DNA from: Actinomycetota bacterium
GTDB taxonomy: Bacteria; Actinomycetota; Actinomycetes; Nanopelagicales; Nanopelagicaceae
Direction: 5' to 3'
DNA: 18,269 nucleotides
Assembly (NCBI GenBank): GCA_009697555.1
Contig: WLQV01000002.1
Span: 1-18,269, forward strand
Numbering within the stretch: position 1 is the first letter of the stretch; the number at the start of each line of letters is the position of its first letter. Shown here piece after piece: positions 1-7,265 of the stretch. The position numbers and the translations under genes are program-made. Under the pieces are notes generated by a model, which was given only the letters and a program-made list of their open reading frames with translations, was not told where the DNA came from and searched no databases.

Positions 1-765
1 GTAAAGCTGCTTATTCTGCGCATCGGTGAGGAATGGCGCTGGTGCCTCTTCTACTAATTTTTGATGGCGACGCTGTAGTGAACAGTCGCGAGTACTCACC
101 ACAACTGCATTGCCCTTGTGATCAACCAGAACTTGTGTTTCGACGTGACGAGGCTTATTCAAATAGCGCTCAACGAAACATTCGCCACGACCAAAGCCGG
201 CGATTGCTTCACGAACCGCTGATGCGAATGCCTCTGGAATCTCCTCCATGGTGAAAACAACTTTGAGGCCACGACCGCCACCACCGTGTGCTGCCTTAAT
301 TGCAACAGGTAGGCCATGCTCCTTAGCGAATGCGATGACATCATCTGCGTTATCGACTGGATCAGCAGTTCCGGCAACAAGTGGTGCGCCAACTTTTGCC
401 GCAATCTTTCGAGCAGAAACTTTGTCACCGAGGGCGCGAATCGCTGCAGGAGGTGGCCCAATCCAAGTTAACCCAGCAGCAATAACTGCTTCGGCAAAGT
501 TGGCATTTTCGGAGAGAAAGCCATAACCAGGATGAACTGCATCAGCTTTTGCACGCTTTGCAATAGCAATAATCTTTTCGATGTTGAGATAAGTCTGTGT
601 GGCATTGAGCCCTTGGAGTGAGTAAGCCTCATCGGCATGCTGTACATGGAGCGCATTCTTATCTTCATCAGAGTAGATAGCGACACTGGAATATCCATGA
701 TCCTTGCAGGCACGAATTACGCGAAGTGCAATCTCGCCACGGTTGGCAATCAGAATCTTCTTCAT
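1..765 (-). CDS. acyl-CoA carboxylase alpha subunit, biotin carboxylase part (3' end cut by window)
   Basis: Biotin carboxylase half-reaction: ATP- and bicarbonate-dependent carboxylation of biotin, feeding the carboxyltransferase encoded just upstream. The 255 visible codons cover the pre-ATP-grasp domain (residues 1-110, opening [13 protein letters not shown]) and part of the ATP-grasp domain: GDK at 113-115, the glycine-rich loop [10 protein letters not shown] at 157-166, RHVETQ at 206-211 and [10 protein letters not shown] at 227-236. All family hallmarks seen are intact. The frame is open to base 1, so the rest of the ATP-grasp domain, the C-terminal BC domain and any biotinyl domain lie outside; actinobacterial alpha subunits usually carry BC and BCCP on one chain. 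The ATG shares one base with the maf stop (TGATG), so translation is probably coupled. No Shine-Dalgarno is visible. Whether the substrate is acetyl- or propionyl-CoA is set by the beta subunit. Confidence 0.95.
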   Translation of the reverse strand, partial: MKKILIANRGEIALRVIRACKDHGYSSVAIYSDEDKNALHVQHADEAYSLQGLNATQTYLNIEKIIAIAKRAKADAVHPGYGFLSENANFAEAVIAAGLTWIGPPPAAIRALGDKVSARKIAAKVGAPLVAGTADPVDNADDVIAFAKEHGLPVAIKAAHGGGGRGLKVVFTMEEIPEAFASAVREAIAGFGRGECFVERYLNKPRHVETQVLVDHKGNAVVVSTRDCSLQRRHQKLVEEAPAPFLTDAQNKQLY

Positions 766-1376
766 CAGGCGGTCACCAAACTTTGCTTAAACTCTGGCCA
801 GATGTAACCGAGTTCGCGACTTGCAGCGCGCAGTGCTGGCATAGAAAGTCCGATGACATTTGTGTAATCGCCATGGATGCCGGCAATAAATGGCGAACTC
901 AAACCATCGAGGGTAAATCCTCCGGCAACATTGAGTGGTTCGCCAGTTGCAACGTAGTCATCGATCTCTTCATCAGATAATTGAGAGAAAGTTACTTGAG
1001 TGCTTACTAGCAGTGAGATTTCGCGCTCTTGCGCAGTATCAATAAAGCAATGTCCAGTGTGGAGCGTGCCGGTACGTCCGCTAATTTCGCGAGCACGAGA
1101 TTTTGCCGCAGCTACATTGAGCGGTTTTCCAAGTGACTTACCATCGAGTTCAAATGTGGAGTCACAACCAATAATGAATGCCGGGGATTGCAATGTCTGG
1201 CGAACGGTATGCGCCTTCACGATTGACAGTGCAAGAACCATTTCACTCGCTGTCATTGCAGCATAGGTTGGATCTTCTTCATCAACACCACTGACATGTA
1301 CTGAAAATTTCACCCCAGCTGCTTCGAGTAATTTCTTTCGCGCAGGGGAGGCAGAGGCAAGCACCACATCGATCAT
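765..1376 (-). CDS. maf: Maf-family nucleotide pyrophosphatase
   Basis: Maf proteins hydrolyse non-canonical or modified nucleoside triphosphates to monophosphates (house-cleaning); they were first described as septum-formation inhibitors. The 203-residue length is typical. The N-terminal nucleotide-binding motif is present ([11 protein letters not shown] at 7-17), as is the catalytic-region segment [16 protein letters not shown] at 70-85, with Asp72 as likely catalytic acid. It lies in a tight minus-strand operon: its ATG directly follows the epsilon-subunit stop with no gap, and its stop overlaps the alpha-subunit ATG. A GAGG Shine-Dalgarno-like stretch lies about 9 nt before the ATG, inside the epsilon gene. 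Placement between carboxylase genes is conserved in Actinobacteria (accD5-accE5-maf in M. tuberculosis, from memory), so the linkage is ancestral rather than evidence of a role in carboxylation. Confidence 0.93.
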   Translation of the reverse strand: MIDVVLASASPARKKLLEAAGVKFSVHVSGVDEEDPTYAAMTASEMVLALSIVKAHTVRQTLQSPAFIIGCDSTFELDGKSLGKPLNVAAAKSRAREISGRTGTLHTGHCFIDTAQEREISLLVSTQVTFSQLSDEEIDDYVATGEPLNVAGGFTLDGLSSPFIAGIHGDYTNVIGLSMPALRAASRELGYIWPEFKQSLVTA

Positions 1377-1550
1377 TTACGAAGACCTCAAATTGGCAGT
1401 ACGTGGAGTCAATGGCTTGCGCAACGCTGGCTTGCCGTAATTGCTCCGTACCACCGCGGCAGCTGGCTTCTCATGTTCTGCTAGTGCAATAGCAATTGCT
1501 TCCAATTGTTGTGGCGTAGCAGAACCTTGTGTGACTTGGAACTTTCTCAT
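1377..1550 (-). CDS. accE: acyl-CoA carboxylase epsilon subunit (small)
   Basis: A 57-residue protein starting [20 protein letters not shown] and ending in a basic tail (residues 35-57 rich in Arg/Lys/Pro). In Actinobacteria the small epsilon subunit binds alpha and beta and stimulates the holoenzyme. Support is mainly positional: it lies exactly between beta subunit and maf, where epsilon genes sit in Mycobacterium and Streptomyces. It also has the family form: a short N-terminal beta strand, then a helix beginning [13 protein letters not shown] (the TPEE-type helix of epsilon proteins), then a variable basic end. The ATG overlaps the beta stop by 4 bp (ATGA) and its TAA abuts the maf ATG, so it is tightly built into the operon. 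Epsilon sequences diverge quickly, so identification relies on context plus the helix motif. Confidence 0.8.
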   Translation of the reverse strand: MRKFQVTQGSATPQQLEAIAIALAEHEKPAAAVVRSNYGKPALRKPLTPRTANLRSS

Positions 1551-3118
1551 AGCGGAATATTTCCATGCTTGCGCGCTGGCAATACATCGCGCTTATTGCG
1601 CAATGAGCGAAGTGCCTTAGTGATGTACTCACGAGTTTGATTTGGTTCGATTACTGCATCGATAAAGCCACGCTCTGCCGCAAGGTATGGATTAGCAAGA
1701 GTCTCGTTGTACTCCTCAACTAATTCGCTGCGACGCTTCTCTGGTTCTTTCGCTTCAGATAACTCTTTGCGATAGAGAATATTTACGGCACCTTGTGCGC
1801 CCATCACGGCAATCTCAGCAGTTGGCCAAGCCAAGTTCACATCGGCACCAATGTACTTGGAGCCCATCACGATAAATGCGCCACCGTAGGCTTTGCGAGT
1901 TATCAAAGTAATAAGTGGAACTGATGCTTCACCGTATGCATAAAGCAATTTGGCACCGCGGCGAATAATGCCATTCCACTCTTGCTCTGTTCCTGGCAAG
2001 AAGCCAGGAACATCAACGAGGGTTATGACTGGAATGCTAAATGCATCGCAGAAACGCACAAAGCGCGCAGCTTTCTCGCTGGAGTCGATATCTAAGGTGC
2101 CAGCCAATTGCAGTGGTTGATTAGCAACGATTCCGACTGAATGTCCCTCTACGCGACCAAAGCCGACCAAGATATTTGGGGCAAAGAGTTCATGTACTTC
2201 AAGGAATTCGCCCTCATCGAGAAGTGCTTGAATTAAAACCTTCATGTCATAAGGCTGATTAGGACTATCCGGAACCAAAGTATCAAGTTCGGTGTCACTT
2301 ACCTTCGTTGCCAAAGTTTCAGTAGCAGGAAGCAGTGGTGTTCCATCGGTATTGTTACTAGGCAAGTATGAGAGCAGCGCCTTTACATAATCAATCGCAT
2401 CATCTTCATTTTCTGCAAGATAGTGAGCAACACCAGTCTTGGTGTTATGAGTGTGTGCACCACCAAGTTCTTCCATACCAATCTCTTCACCGGTCACCGT
2501 CTTAATAACTTCTGGCCCAGTGATAAACATATGTGATGTCTCATTCACCATGACAGTGAAGTCGGTGATAGCAGGGGAGTAAGCAGAGCCACCTGCGCAA
2601 GGTCCCAAGATTAGAGAGATCTGTGGAATTACACCTGAGGAGCGAGTATTGAGACGGAAGATTCGTCCATAACCACTCAGTGATGCCACGCCCTCTTGAA
2701 TACGCGCTCCACCGGAGTCACTAATACCGATCAGTGGCATTCCATTTTTCAGAGCGAATTCTGCAATTTTAATAATCTTCTCAGCCATAACTTCACCCAA
2801 GCTGCCACCCATGACGGTGAAATCTTGCGAGTAGAGGGCGATGTTTCTGCCATCAACTGTGCCGTAACCAACTACAACGCCATCACCGTAAGGGCGATTA
2901 TTTTGCATATCAAAATTGGTAGAGCGATGACGAGCAAACTCATCGAGTTCAGTGAATGAACCCTCATCGACAAGTTTGGCGATGCGCTCACGAGCCGTCA
3001 TCTTCCCCTTGGCATGTTGCTTCTCGACGGCGCGGGCCGAGCCCGAATGAACAGCTTCATCAAGGCGGTTGCGTAAGTCCTGAATTTTTCCCGCAGTAGT
3101 GTGCAGATCTGGCTTCAT
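1547..3118 (-). CDS. acyl-CoA carboxylase beta subunit (carboxyltransferase)
   Basis: Carboxyltransferase that moves CO2 from carboxybiotin to acetyl- or propionyl-CoA, making malonyl- or methylmalonyl-CoA. At 523 residues it matches PccB/AccD5-type subunits. Two crotonase-fold halves are seen. The N-terminal half has [11 protein letters not shown] at 133-143 and [11 protein letters not shown] at 172-182; the C-terminal half has the biotin-side segments [13 protein letters not shown] at 368-380, [14 protein letters not shown] at 408-421 and [17 protein letters not shown] at 431-447. Residue 416 is Ile where propionyl-specific enzymes have Asp (see findings), so a dual acetyl/propionyl role is plausible. 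First gene of the operon beta-epsilon-maf-alpha, divergent from birA across 18 bp. The ATG is preceded by TACCGT with a 6-nt spacer, suggesting a leaderless transcript. Confidence 0.96.
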   Translation of the reverse strand: MKPDLHTTAGKIQDLRNRLDEAVHSGSARAVEKQHAKGKMTARERIAKLVDEGSFTELDEFARHRSTNFDMQNNRPYGDGVVVGYGTVDGRNIALYSQDFTVMGGSLGEVMAEKIIKIAEFALKNGMPLIGISDSGGARIQEGVASLSGYGRIFRLNTRSSGVIPQISLILGPCAGGSAYSPAITDFTVMVNETSHMFITGPEVIKTVTGEEIGMEELGGAHTHNTKTGVAHYLAENEDDAIDYVKALLSYLPSNNTDGTPLLPATETLATKVSDTELDTLVPDSPNQPYDMKVLIQALLDEGEFLEVHELFAPNILVGFGRVEGHSVGIVANQPLQLAGTLDIDSSEKAARFVRFCDAFSIPVITLVDVPGFLPGTEQEWNGIIRRGAKLLYAYGEASVPLITLITRKAYGGAFIVMGSKYIGADVNLAWPTAEIAVMGAQGAVNILYRKELSEAKEPEKRRSELVEEYNETLANPYLAAERGFIDAVIEPNQTREYITKALRSLRNKRDVLPARKHGNIPL

Positions 3119-3123
3119 ACCCC

Positions 3124-3129
3124 TACGGT
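3124..3129 (+). promoter_or_regulatory. -10 element TACGGT of birA operon
   Basis: TACGGT followed by 7 nt and the birA ATG at 3137, consistent with a leaderless birA-purK-purE transcript. It overlaps the opposite-strand -10 of the carboxylase operon almost entirely. Confidence 0.58.
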
Positions 3130-3130
3130 A
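3125..3130 (-). promoter_or_regulatory. -10 element TACCGT of the carboxylase beta operon
   Basis: TACCGT on the minus strand with a 6-nt spacer (3119-3124) to the beta ATG, so transcription would begin at or next to the start codon. It shares five of its six base pairs with the birA -10 on the other strand. No convincing -35 was seen. Confidence 0.6.
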
Positions 3131-3136
3131 CTAGTT

Positions 3137-3922
3137 ATGGCTGTAGATCCCTCACCGCTTGCGCTTAATGCAGAAAAAATTTCTTCTGCAATTAGCAATT
3201 ACTGGCGAGTAAGCATCACCCCCGAGACGACCTCTACGCAAAATGATTTATCGCACCTTGCGCGCAATGGTCGTGTACGAAGTGGTGACATTTGCGTTAC
3301 TGAATTTCAAAGTGCAGGTCGCGGCAGATTAGATCGCACATTTGTTGCGCCAGAAAAAAGTGCACTTCTCTTCTCAATCTTCCTAGAACCAAAGCGTGGA
3401 TCAAATCACTGGGGCTTGCTCTCCTTGCTTGCAAGTGTTGCGGTTCATGGTGCAATTTCAGAAGTTGGTGGAATTTCTCATGCAACTATTAAGTGGCCAA
3501 ATGATCTTTTAATAAACGAGAAGAAATGTGCCGGCTTGCTATCAGAGGTAGTGGCAACAGATAAAGGGCTGGGTGTTATTATTGGAATTGGCATCAATGT
3601 AGATATGAATAACGATCAATTACCAATTCCTACGGCGACATCATTAGGTTTGGAGAGCACGAAAATAATTGATCGCAATCTTCTGCTCTCCGAAATTCTC
3701 AACCACTTTGAGGCCCGCTTTCTAGCGTGGGAGAGCGGTGCAGACCAGGAAATTCTCCGAGAATATCTCCCACTCTCATCGACAATTGGCCGCGACATTG
3801 AAGTGACTATGGCCGATGGCCAGGTGATTCAAGCCAATGCGCAAGGACTCACCACATCTGGCCAGTTAGTTTTAGCAAGTGGGCAGATAATTTCTGTTGG
3901 AGATGTTCGCCATCTACGATAA
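3137..3922 (+). CDS. birA: biotin--[acetyl-CoA-carboxylase] ligase (BirA, class I)
   Basis: Activates biotin to biotinyl-AMP and transfers it to the biotinyl-domain lysine of carboxylases; the alpha subunit of the divergent operon is the obvious target. From the ATG at 3137 it has 261 residues and no N-terminal winged-helix repressor domain, so it is a class I ligase without the E. coli operator-binding function. Motifs: GRGRLDR at 61-67 (biotinyl-AMP loop), KWPND at 119-123, KKCAGLLSE at 129-137, GIGINV at 150-155, and a C-terminal SH3-like domain from about 214. The frame extends 12 codons upstream to 3101, but that start would lie inside the beta gene; 3137 fits the family N-terminus and the -10 spacing. 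birA next to accD5 is conserved in mycobacteria. Its last codons overlap the proposed purK promoter. Confidence 0.92.
   Translation: MAVDPSPLALNAEKISSAISNYWRVSITPETTSTQNDLSHLARNGRVRSGDICVTEFQSAGRGRLDRTFVAPEKSALLFSIFLEPKRGSNHWGLLSLLASVAVHGAISEVGGISHATIKWPNDLLINEKKCAGLLSEVVATDKGLGVIIGIGINVDMNNDQLPIPTATSLGLESTKIIDRNLLLSEILNHFEARFLAWESGADQEILREYLPLSSTIGRDIEVTMADGQVIQANAQGLTTSGQLVLASGQIISVGDVRHLR
3915..3920 (+). promoter_or_regulatory. possible internal -10 TACGAT before purK
   Basis: TACGAT lies in the last two birA sense codons, with a 6-nt spacer to the purK ATG at 3927. It would give a second, leaderless purK-purE transcript. It overlaps coding sequence, so chance occurrence cannot be excluded. 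Confidence 0.4.
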
Positions 3923-3926
3923 GCAG

Positions 3927-5039
3927 ATGAAGCAAGGATTTCCTCGAGTCGGCGTAGTCGGTGCCGGACAACTTGCCCGCATGATGGTGGCACCAGCTGC
4001 CGCTCTTGGGATTGATCTCCTTCTCTTTGCACAATCTGAGAGCGATAGTGGCGCACAAATTTGTGAGCACGTTGTTGGGGATTATCGAGATAGCGCTGCG
4101 CTCTTACAGTTTGCCGCCTCGGTAGATGTCATCACATTTGAACATGAACTCGTTCCGCTTTCGGTAATCCGTGCCTTAGAGAGCGCTGGACATGTAGTTC
4201 GACCAAGTAGTTCAACTTTTATTTACTCGCAAGATAAAGCGAAGATGCGAGAGCGGTTGAGTGCATTTTCTGCACCGAAGTGGCAGGTAATTACCAAGGC
4301 AAGTGAAGTTAAAGATTTTCCCATAATTGCAAAGGCAATTTCAGGTGGCTATGACGGTCGTGGTGTGTGGAAAGTTGAGAGCGAGAAAGATCTCGCTGAA
4401 ATACTCTCGCATACCGCCCCACTTCTCATCGAAGAATTGATCAATTTTGATTGTGAGATTGCAGTGATGGTCGCGCGATCACCACATGGTCAGGCCGCTA
4501 CTTGGGCACCAACTCAAACAGTGCAAGAAGATGGCATCTGTACGATGACAATCACACCAGCACAAGAGATTTCTGAAGATGTTGCACTTCAAGCGCAGCA
4601 GATTGCACTTGCGATTGCCGAAGAGGTTTCACTGATCGGTGTCATGGCGGTCGAAATGTTTGTACAAGGTGAGAAGCTATTTATTAATGAATTGGCAATG
4701 CGCCCTCATAACTCTGGTCACTGGAGCATTGATGGCGCAGTAACTTCGCAATTTGAACAACATCTGCGAGCAGTTCTTGATTTGCCACTGGGAGATACAG
4801 CGCTTAAGAGCGCTTATGTCGTAATGGGAAATATTCTCGGTGGCGAGAAGGCCGACATGTACCGTCCCTATCTTCACCTGATGGCACGCAATCCCGACCT
4901 CAAGGTGCATCAATATCGCAAAGAGGTGCGCAAAGGTCGCAAAATTGGCCATGTAACGATGGTCGGTGAGAATCTTCTACAATTGGTCGAGGATGTGCAG
5001 CATGCACGCGATTACATGAGCGGAGCAATCGATGAGTAG
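3927..5039 (+). CDS. purK: 5-(carboxyamino)imidazole ribonucleotide synthase
   Basis: PurK carboxylates AIR to N5-CAIR using ATP and bicarbonate in purine synthesis; PurE, encoded next, takes the product. From ATG 3927 it has 370 residues. Seen: N-terminal nucleotide-binding loop [10 protein letters not shown] at 11-20, ATP-grasp glycine loop SGGYDGRGV at 139-147, and the Mg/substrate segment [14 protein letters not shown] at 253-266. The reading frame is open back to a TTG at 3897 and an ATG at 3903, both inside bir[13 protein letters not shown] at 3927 is the usual PurK opening, so that start is chosen. The stop overlaps purE by 8 bp. The order birA...purK-purE resembles the M. tuberculosis locus, from memory. 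Confidence 0.95.
   Translation: MKQGFPRVGVVGAGQLARMMVAPAAALGIDLLLFAQSESDSGAQICEHVVGDYRDSAALLQFAASVDVITFEHELVPLSVIRALESAGHVVRPSSSTFIYSQDKAKMRERLSAFSAPKWQVITKASEVKDFPIIAKAISGGYDGRGVWKVESEKDLAEILSHTAPLLIEELINFDCEIAVMVARSPHGQAATWAPTQTVQEDGICTMTITPAQEISEDVALQAQQIALAIAEEVSLIGVMAVEMFVQGEKLFINELAMRPHNSGHWSIDGAVTSQFEQHLRAVLDLPLGDTALKSAYVVMGNILGGEKADMYRPYLHLMARNPDLKVHQYRKEVRKGRKIGHVTMVGENLLQLVEDVQHARDYMSGAIDE
5022..5025 (+). promoter_or_regulatory. Shine-Dalgarno GGAG of purE
   Basis: GGAG with a 6-nt spacer to the purE ATG at 5032, inside the 3' end of purK. It supports this start and an operon-internal, leadered mode of translation. Confidence 0.7.
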
Positions 5040-5541
5040 CCAAGTCGCAATCGTCATGGGTTCAGATTCTGATTGGCCAACGCTAGAAGAAGCTGCGCGA
5101 GTATTAGATGATTTTGGAATTACTTACACGGCACAAGTTCTCTCGGCTCATCGCATGCCAGAGGAGATGTTTGAATTTGCAAAGAGCGCACATAGCAATG
5201 GCTTCTCAGTAATAATCGCAGGAGCCGGCGGCGCCGCACATCTGCCAGGAATGATTGCCTCCCTTACGCCGCTGCCAGTTATTGGCGTGCCAGTTGTATC
5301 GAAAAATCTCGATGGAATGGATTCACTCCTCTCAATCGTGCAGATGCCAGCAGGAGTTCCTGTTGCAACAGTCGGTATTGGAAGTGCTAAGAATGCCGGA
5401 ATACTTGCAGCGCGAATTTTAGGAATTGGTAGTAAAGAAATTTCAGCAAAAGTAATAACTCAGATGAGTGAGCTCAATGTCGAAGCAAAGAAAAAAGGTG
5501 AGACTCTGAACGCTCGTCGCAACCAACGAACTGGTTTTTAA
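5032..5541 (+). CDS. purE: N5-CAIR mutase
   Basis: PurE class I converts N5-CAIR to CAIR, the step after PurK. The 169-residue protein shows the substrate phosphate loop GSDSDW at 10-15, SAHRMPE at 38-44 with catalytic His40, [10 protein letters not shown] at 64-73, and the conserved [14 protein letters not shown] stretch at 93-106. The C-terminal tail past residue about 150 is basic and not conserved. The start overlaps purK by 8 bp and has a GGAG Shine-Dalgarno. It ends in a 4-bp convergent overlap with the CoA-binding protein gene, leaving no room for an intergenic terminator. Confidence 0.95.
   Translation: MSSQVAIVMGSDSDWPTLEEAARVLDDFGITYTAQVLSAHRMPEEMFEFAKSAHSNGFSVIIAGAGGAAHLPGMIASLTPLPVIGVPVVSKNLDGMDSLLSIVQMPAGVPVATVGIGSAKNAGILAARILGIGSKEISAKVITQMSELNVEAKKKGETLNARRNQRTGF
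5538..5541. other. convergent stop-codon overlap (TTAA)
   Basis: The palindrome TTAA supplies the purE stop (TAA, 5539-5541) and, on the other strand, the stop of the CoA-binding protein gene (TAA, 5540-5538). No terminator hairpin or T-tract was noticed around it. Confidence 0.95.
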
Positions 5542-5927
5542 GCGCTGCGCTTCTTATATTCAATAGCAGGGCAATGATCCATAACTGCCAATAAACCTGC
5601 TGCAAGCGCTCGATCAATCGCTGCTTGATCTATAACTCCTAATTGCAACCATACTGCTTTAGCGCCAATTTTGATTGCCTCATCTACGATTTCGCCCACG
5701 CGCTCAGATGCAACAAAACAATCGACTACATCAATCGGAAATGGAATTTCGCTCAAAGTCTTGTATCCAGTTTCACCATGTACTTCCTCTGCGCGAGGAT
5801 GCACTGGAATAATTCGATGACCGTGGCTCTGTAAAACTTTCGCTACCGAGAATGCGGCGCGGTCTGGATTATTTCCAAGCCCAACAACGGCCCAGGTCTT
5901 TAACGCGAGAATTTGGTCAATGCTCAT
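5538..5927 (-). CDS. CoA-binding domain protein (YccU-like)
   Basis: A small single-domain Rossmann protein of the CoA_binding_2 / YccU type; no established catalytic role. From the ATG at 5927 it has 129 residues. Seen: the nucleotide-binding strand-loop-helix [18 protein letters not shown] at 13-30, the strand HRIIPVHP at 37-44, VDCFVASE at 68-75, the VWLQLGV strand at 92-98, and the closing [11 protein letters not shown] at 116-126, matching the family's conserved Cys-Pro end motif. A longer in-frame start at 5975 lies inside the UDP-glucose dehydrogenase gene and adds 16 unconserved residues. With the 5927 start it overlaps that gene by exactly 4 bp (ATGA), the usual operon junction here. 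Cotranscription with wall-polysaccharide genes may be accidental. Confidence 0.88.
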   Translation of the reverse strand: MSIDQILALKTWAVVGLGNNPDRAAFSVAKVLQSHGHRIIPVHPRAEEVHGETGYKTLSEIPFPIDVVDCFVASERVGEIVDEAIKIGAKAVWLQLGVIDQAAIDRALAAGLLAVMDHCPAIEYKKRSA

Positions 5928-7243
5928 ACTGGCGTGCGACCAAGTGCATGGAAGCGCCAACCAGCGACGACCCACTTATCGCGATCGAGTGCATTTCGCC
6001 CATCGATAATGATTGCACCTTTAACAAGTGCCTTAATCGCACTCGGTGAGAGTTCACGATACTCACGCCATTCAGTGAGATGGAGAATGAGATCGGCACC
6101 CGTTACACACTCTTCAACCGTTGTCGCGAAGTTCAAATTAGGAAAGCGCTTTTTGGCATTAGCAATTGCCTTGGGATCATGAACTACAACAGAGCTTCCT
6201 GCTGCTTGCAGTTGCGCTGCAATATCTAGTGCTGGGGAATCTCGAACATCATCGCTATCGGGCTTAAATGCCGCACCGAGAACTGCTAATCGATATTGTG
6301 TGAGATCTTCGCTGAGTTCTCCGCGCACTACATCGATCACGCGCTGGCGGGCACGCACATTGATCGCGTCAATTTCACGTAAGAATTCCAACGCTTGCAT
6401 CGCACCAAGCTCCTCGGCACGTGCCATAAAGGCGCGAATATCTTTCGGTAAACAGCCGCCGCCAAATCCAATACCAGCTTGCAAGAAGCGGCTACCGATG
6501 CGAGGGTCGTAACCAATTGCCTTTGCTAACACTGTGACATCACCGCCGGCTGCTTCACAAATTTCTGCCATTGCATTGATGAAGGAAATCTTGGTAGCTA
6601 AAAATGAATTGGCAGCAACTTTGACTAATTCGGCGGTAGGTAAATCTGCCCGAATCCATGGCGTACCAGCGTCGATCAAGGATTTATAAACCTCTTTAAG
6701 AATGTTTTCAGCCTTATCACTTGTCACGCCGACTACTAAGCGATTGGGGCGCAAGGTATCTTCAACTGCAAAACCCTCCCGTAGAAATTCTGGGTTCCAC
6801 GCTAGCTCCACATTAGGAGCGCTCTTAGCCAAGATGGCACTTAAGCGTTGTGCCGTTCCCACTGGCACAGTGGATTTACCTGCGATGAGTGAGCCACTCC
6901 TTGCATGCGGTGCAATGTTTGTAATTGCCGACTCCACATAAGTCAGATCTGCCGCCAAACTATCTTTACTTTGTGGTGTTCCAACACAGATAAAGTGAAC
7001 ATCCGCATCAGCTGCAGCAGCAAAATCAGTCGTAAAAGTTAATCGTCCGGTTTTTAACTCTGCAACAAGTAGCTCATCCAAACCAGGTTCATAAAATGGA
7101 AGTTCACCACGAGAGAGTGAATCGATTTTGGCTTGGTCGGTATCGATACCAATGACTTCAAAACCTAAATTAGATATACATGCGGCATGAGTGGCGCCAA
7201 GATAGCCAGTGCCGATTACCGAGATTTTCAACTTCTTACTCAC
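5924..7243 (-). CDS. ugd: UDP-glucose 6-dehydrogenase
   Basis: Oxidises UDP-glucose to UDP-glucuronate with two NAD+, giving an acidic sugar for wall or capsule polymers. With the GTG start at 7243 the protein has 439 residues, normal for the family. Seen: N-terminal NAD-binding VIGTGYLGATHA (from residue 8), NPEFLREGFAVEDTLRPNR in the middle, catalytic Cys264 in GFGGGCLPKD, and a C-terminal UDP-binding domain containing AFKPDSDDVRDSP. The frame continues to an ATG at 7321, but that start would lie inside the LCP gene and add 26 unconserved residues; at 7243 a TACACT hexamer lies 8 nt upstream. A different UDP-sugar dehydrogenase (for example UDP-ManNAc) is possible, but the FLREG and GGGCLPKD segments favour UDP-glucose. 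Sits 22 bp after the LCP gene. Confidence 0.9.
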   Translation of the reverse strand: MSKKLKISVIGTGYLGATHAACISNLGFEVIGIDTDQAKIDSLSRGELPFYEPGLDELLVAELKTGRLTFTTDFAAAADADVHFICVGTPQSKDSLAADLTYVESAITNIAPHARSGSLIAGKSTVPVGTAQRLSAILAKSAPNVELAWNPEFLREGFAVEDTLRPNRLVVGVTSDKAENILKEVYKSLIDAGTPWIRADLPTAELVKVAANSFLATKISFINAMAEICEAAGGDVTVLAKAIGYDPRIGSRFLQAGIGFGGGCLPKDIRAFMARAEELGAMQALEFLREIDAINVRARQRVIDVVRGELSEDLTQYRLAVLGAAFKPDSDDVRDSPALDIAAQLQAAGSSVVVHDPKAIANAKKRFPNLNFATTVEECVTGADLILHLTEWREYRELSPSAIKALVKGAIIIDGRNALDRDKWVVAGWRFHALGRTPV

Positions 7244-7251
7244 AATTGGTA

Positions 7252-7257
7252 AGTGTA
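7252..7257 (-). promoter_or_regulatory. possible -10 TACACT before ugd
   Basis: TACACT on the minus strand lies in the 22-bp gap after the LCP gene, 8 nt before the GTG at 7243. The spacing is slightly longer than at most genes here. Confidence 0.4.
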
Positions 7258-7265
7258 GGAGAGAT

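Noticed and set aside
159..713. Two open frames on the minus strand and overlapping plus frames in the first 760 bases
   Set aside because: They are other-frame shadows of the biotin carboxylase gene, which is clear in its own frame from 765 to the window edge.
1551..1565. Short inverted repeat GGAA-TAT-TTCC before the epsilon gene
   Set aside because: Only 4-bp arms within coding sequence; too short to call an operator.
3101..3136. Twelve-codon upstream extension of birA
   Set aside because: It would overlap the divergent beta gene and has no conserved residues; 3137 fits the family and the promoter spacing.
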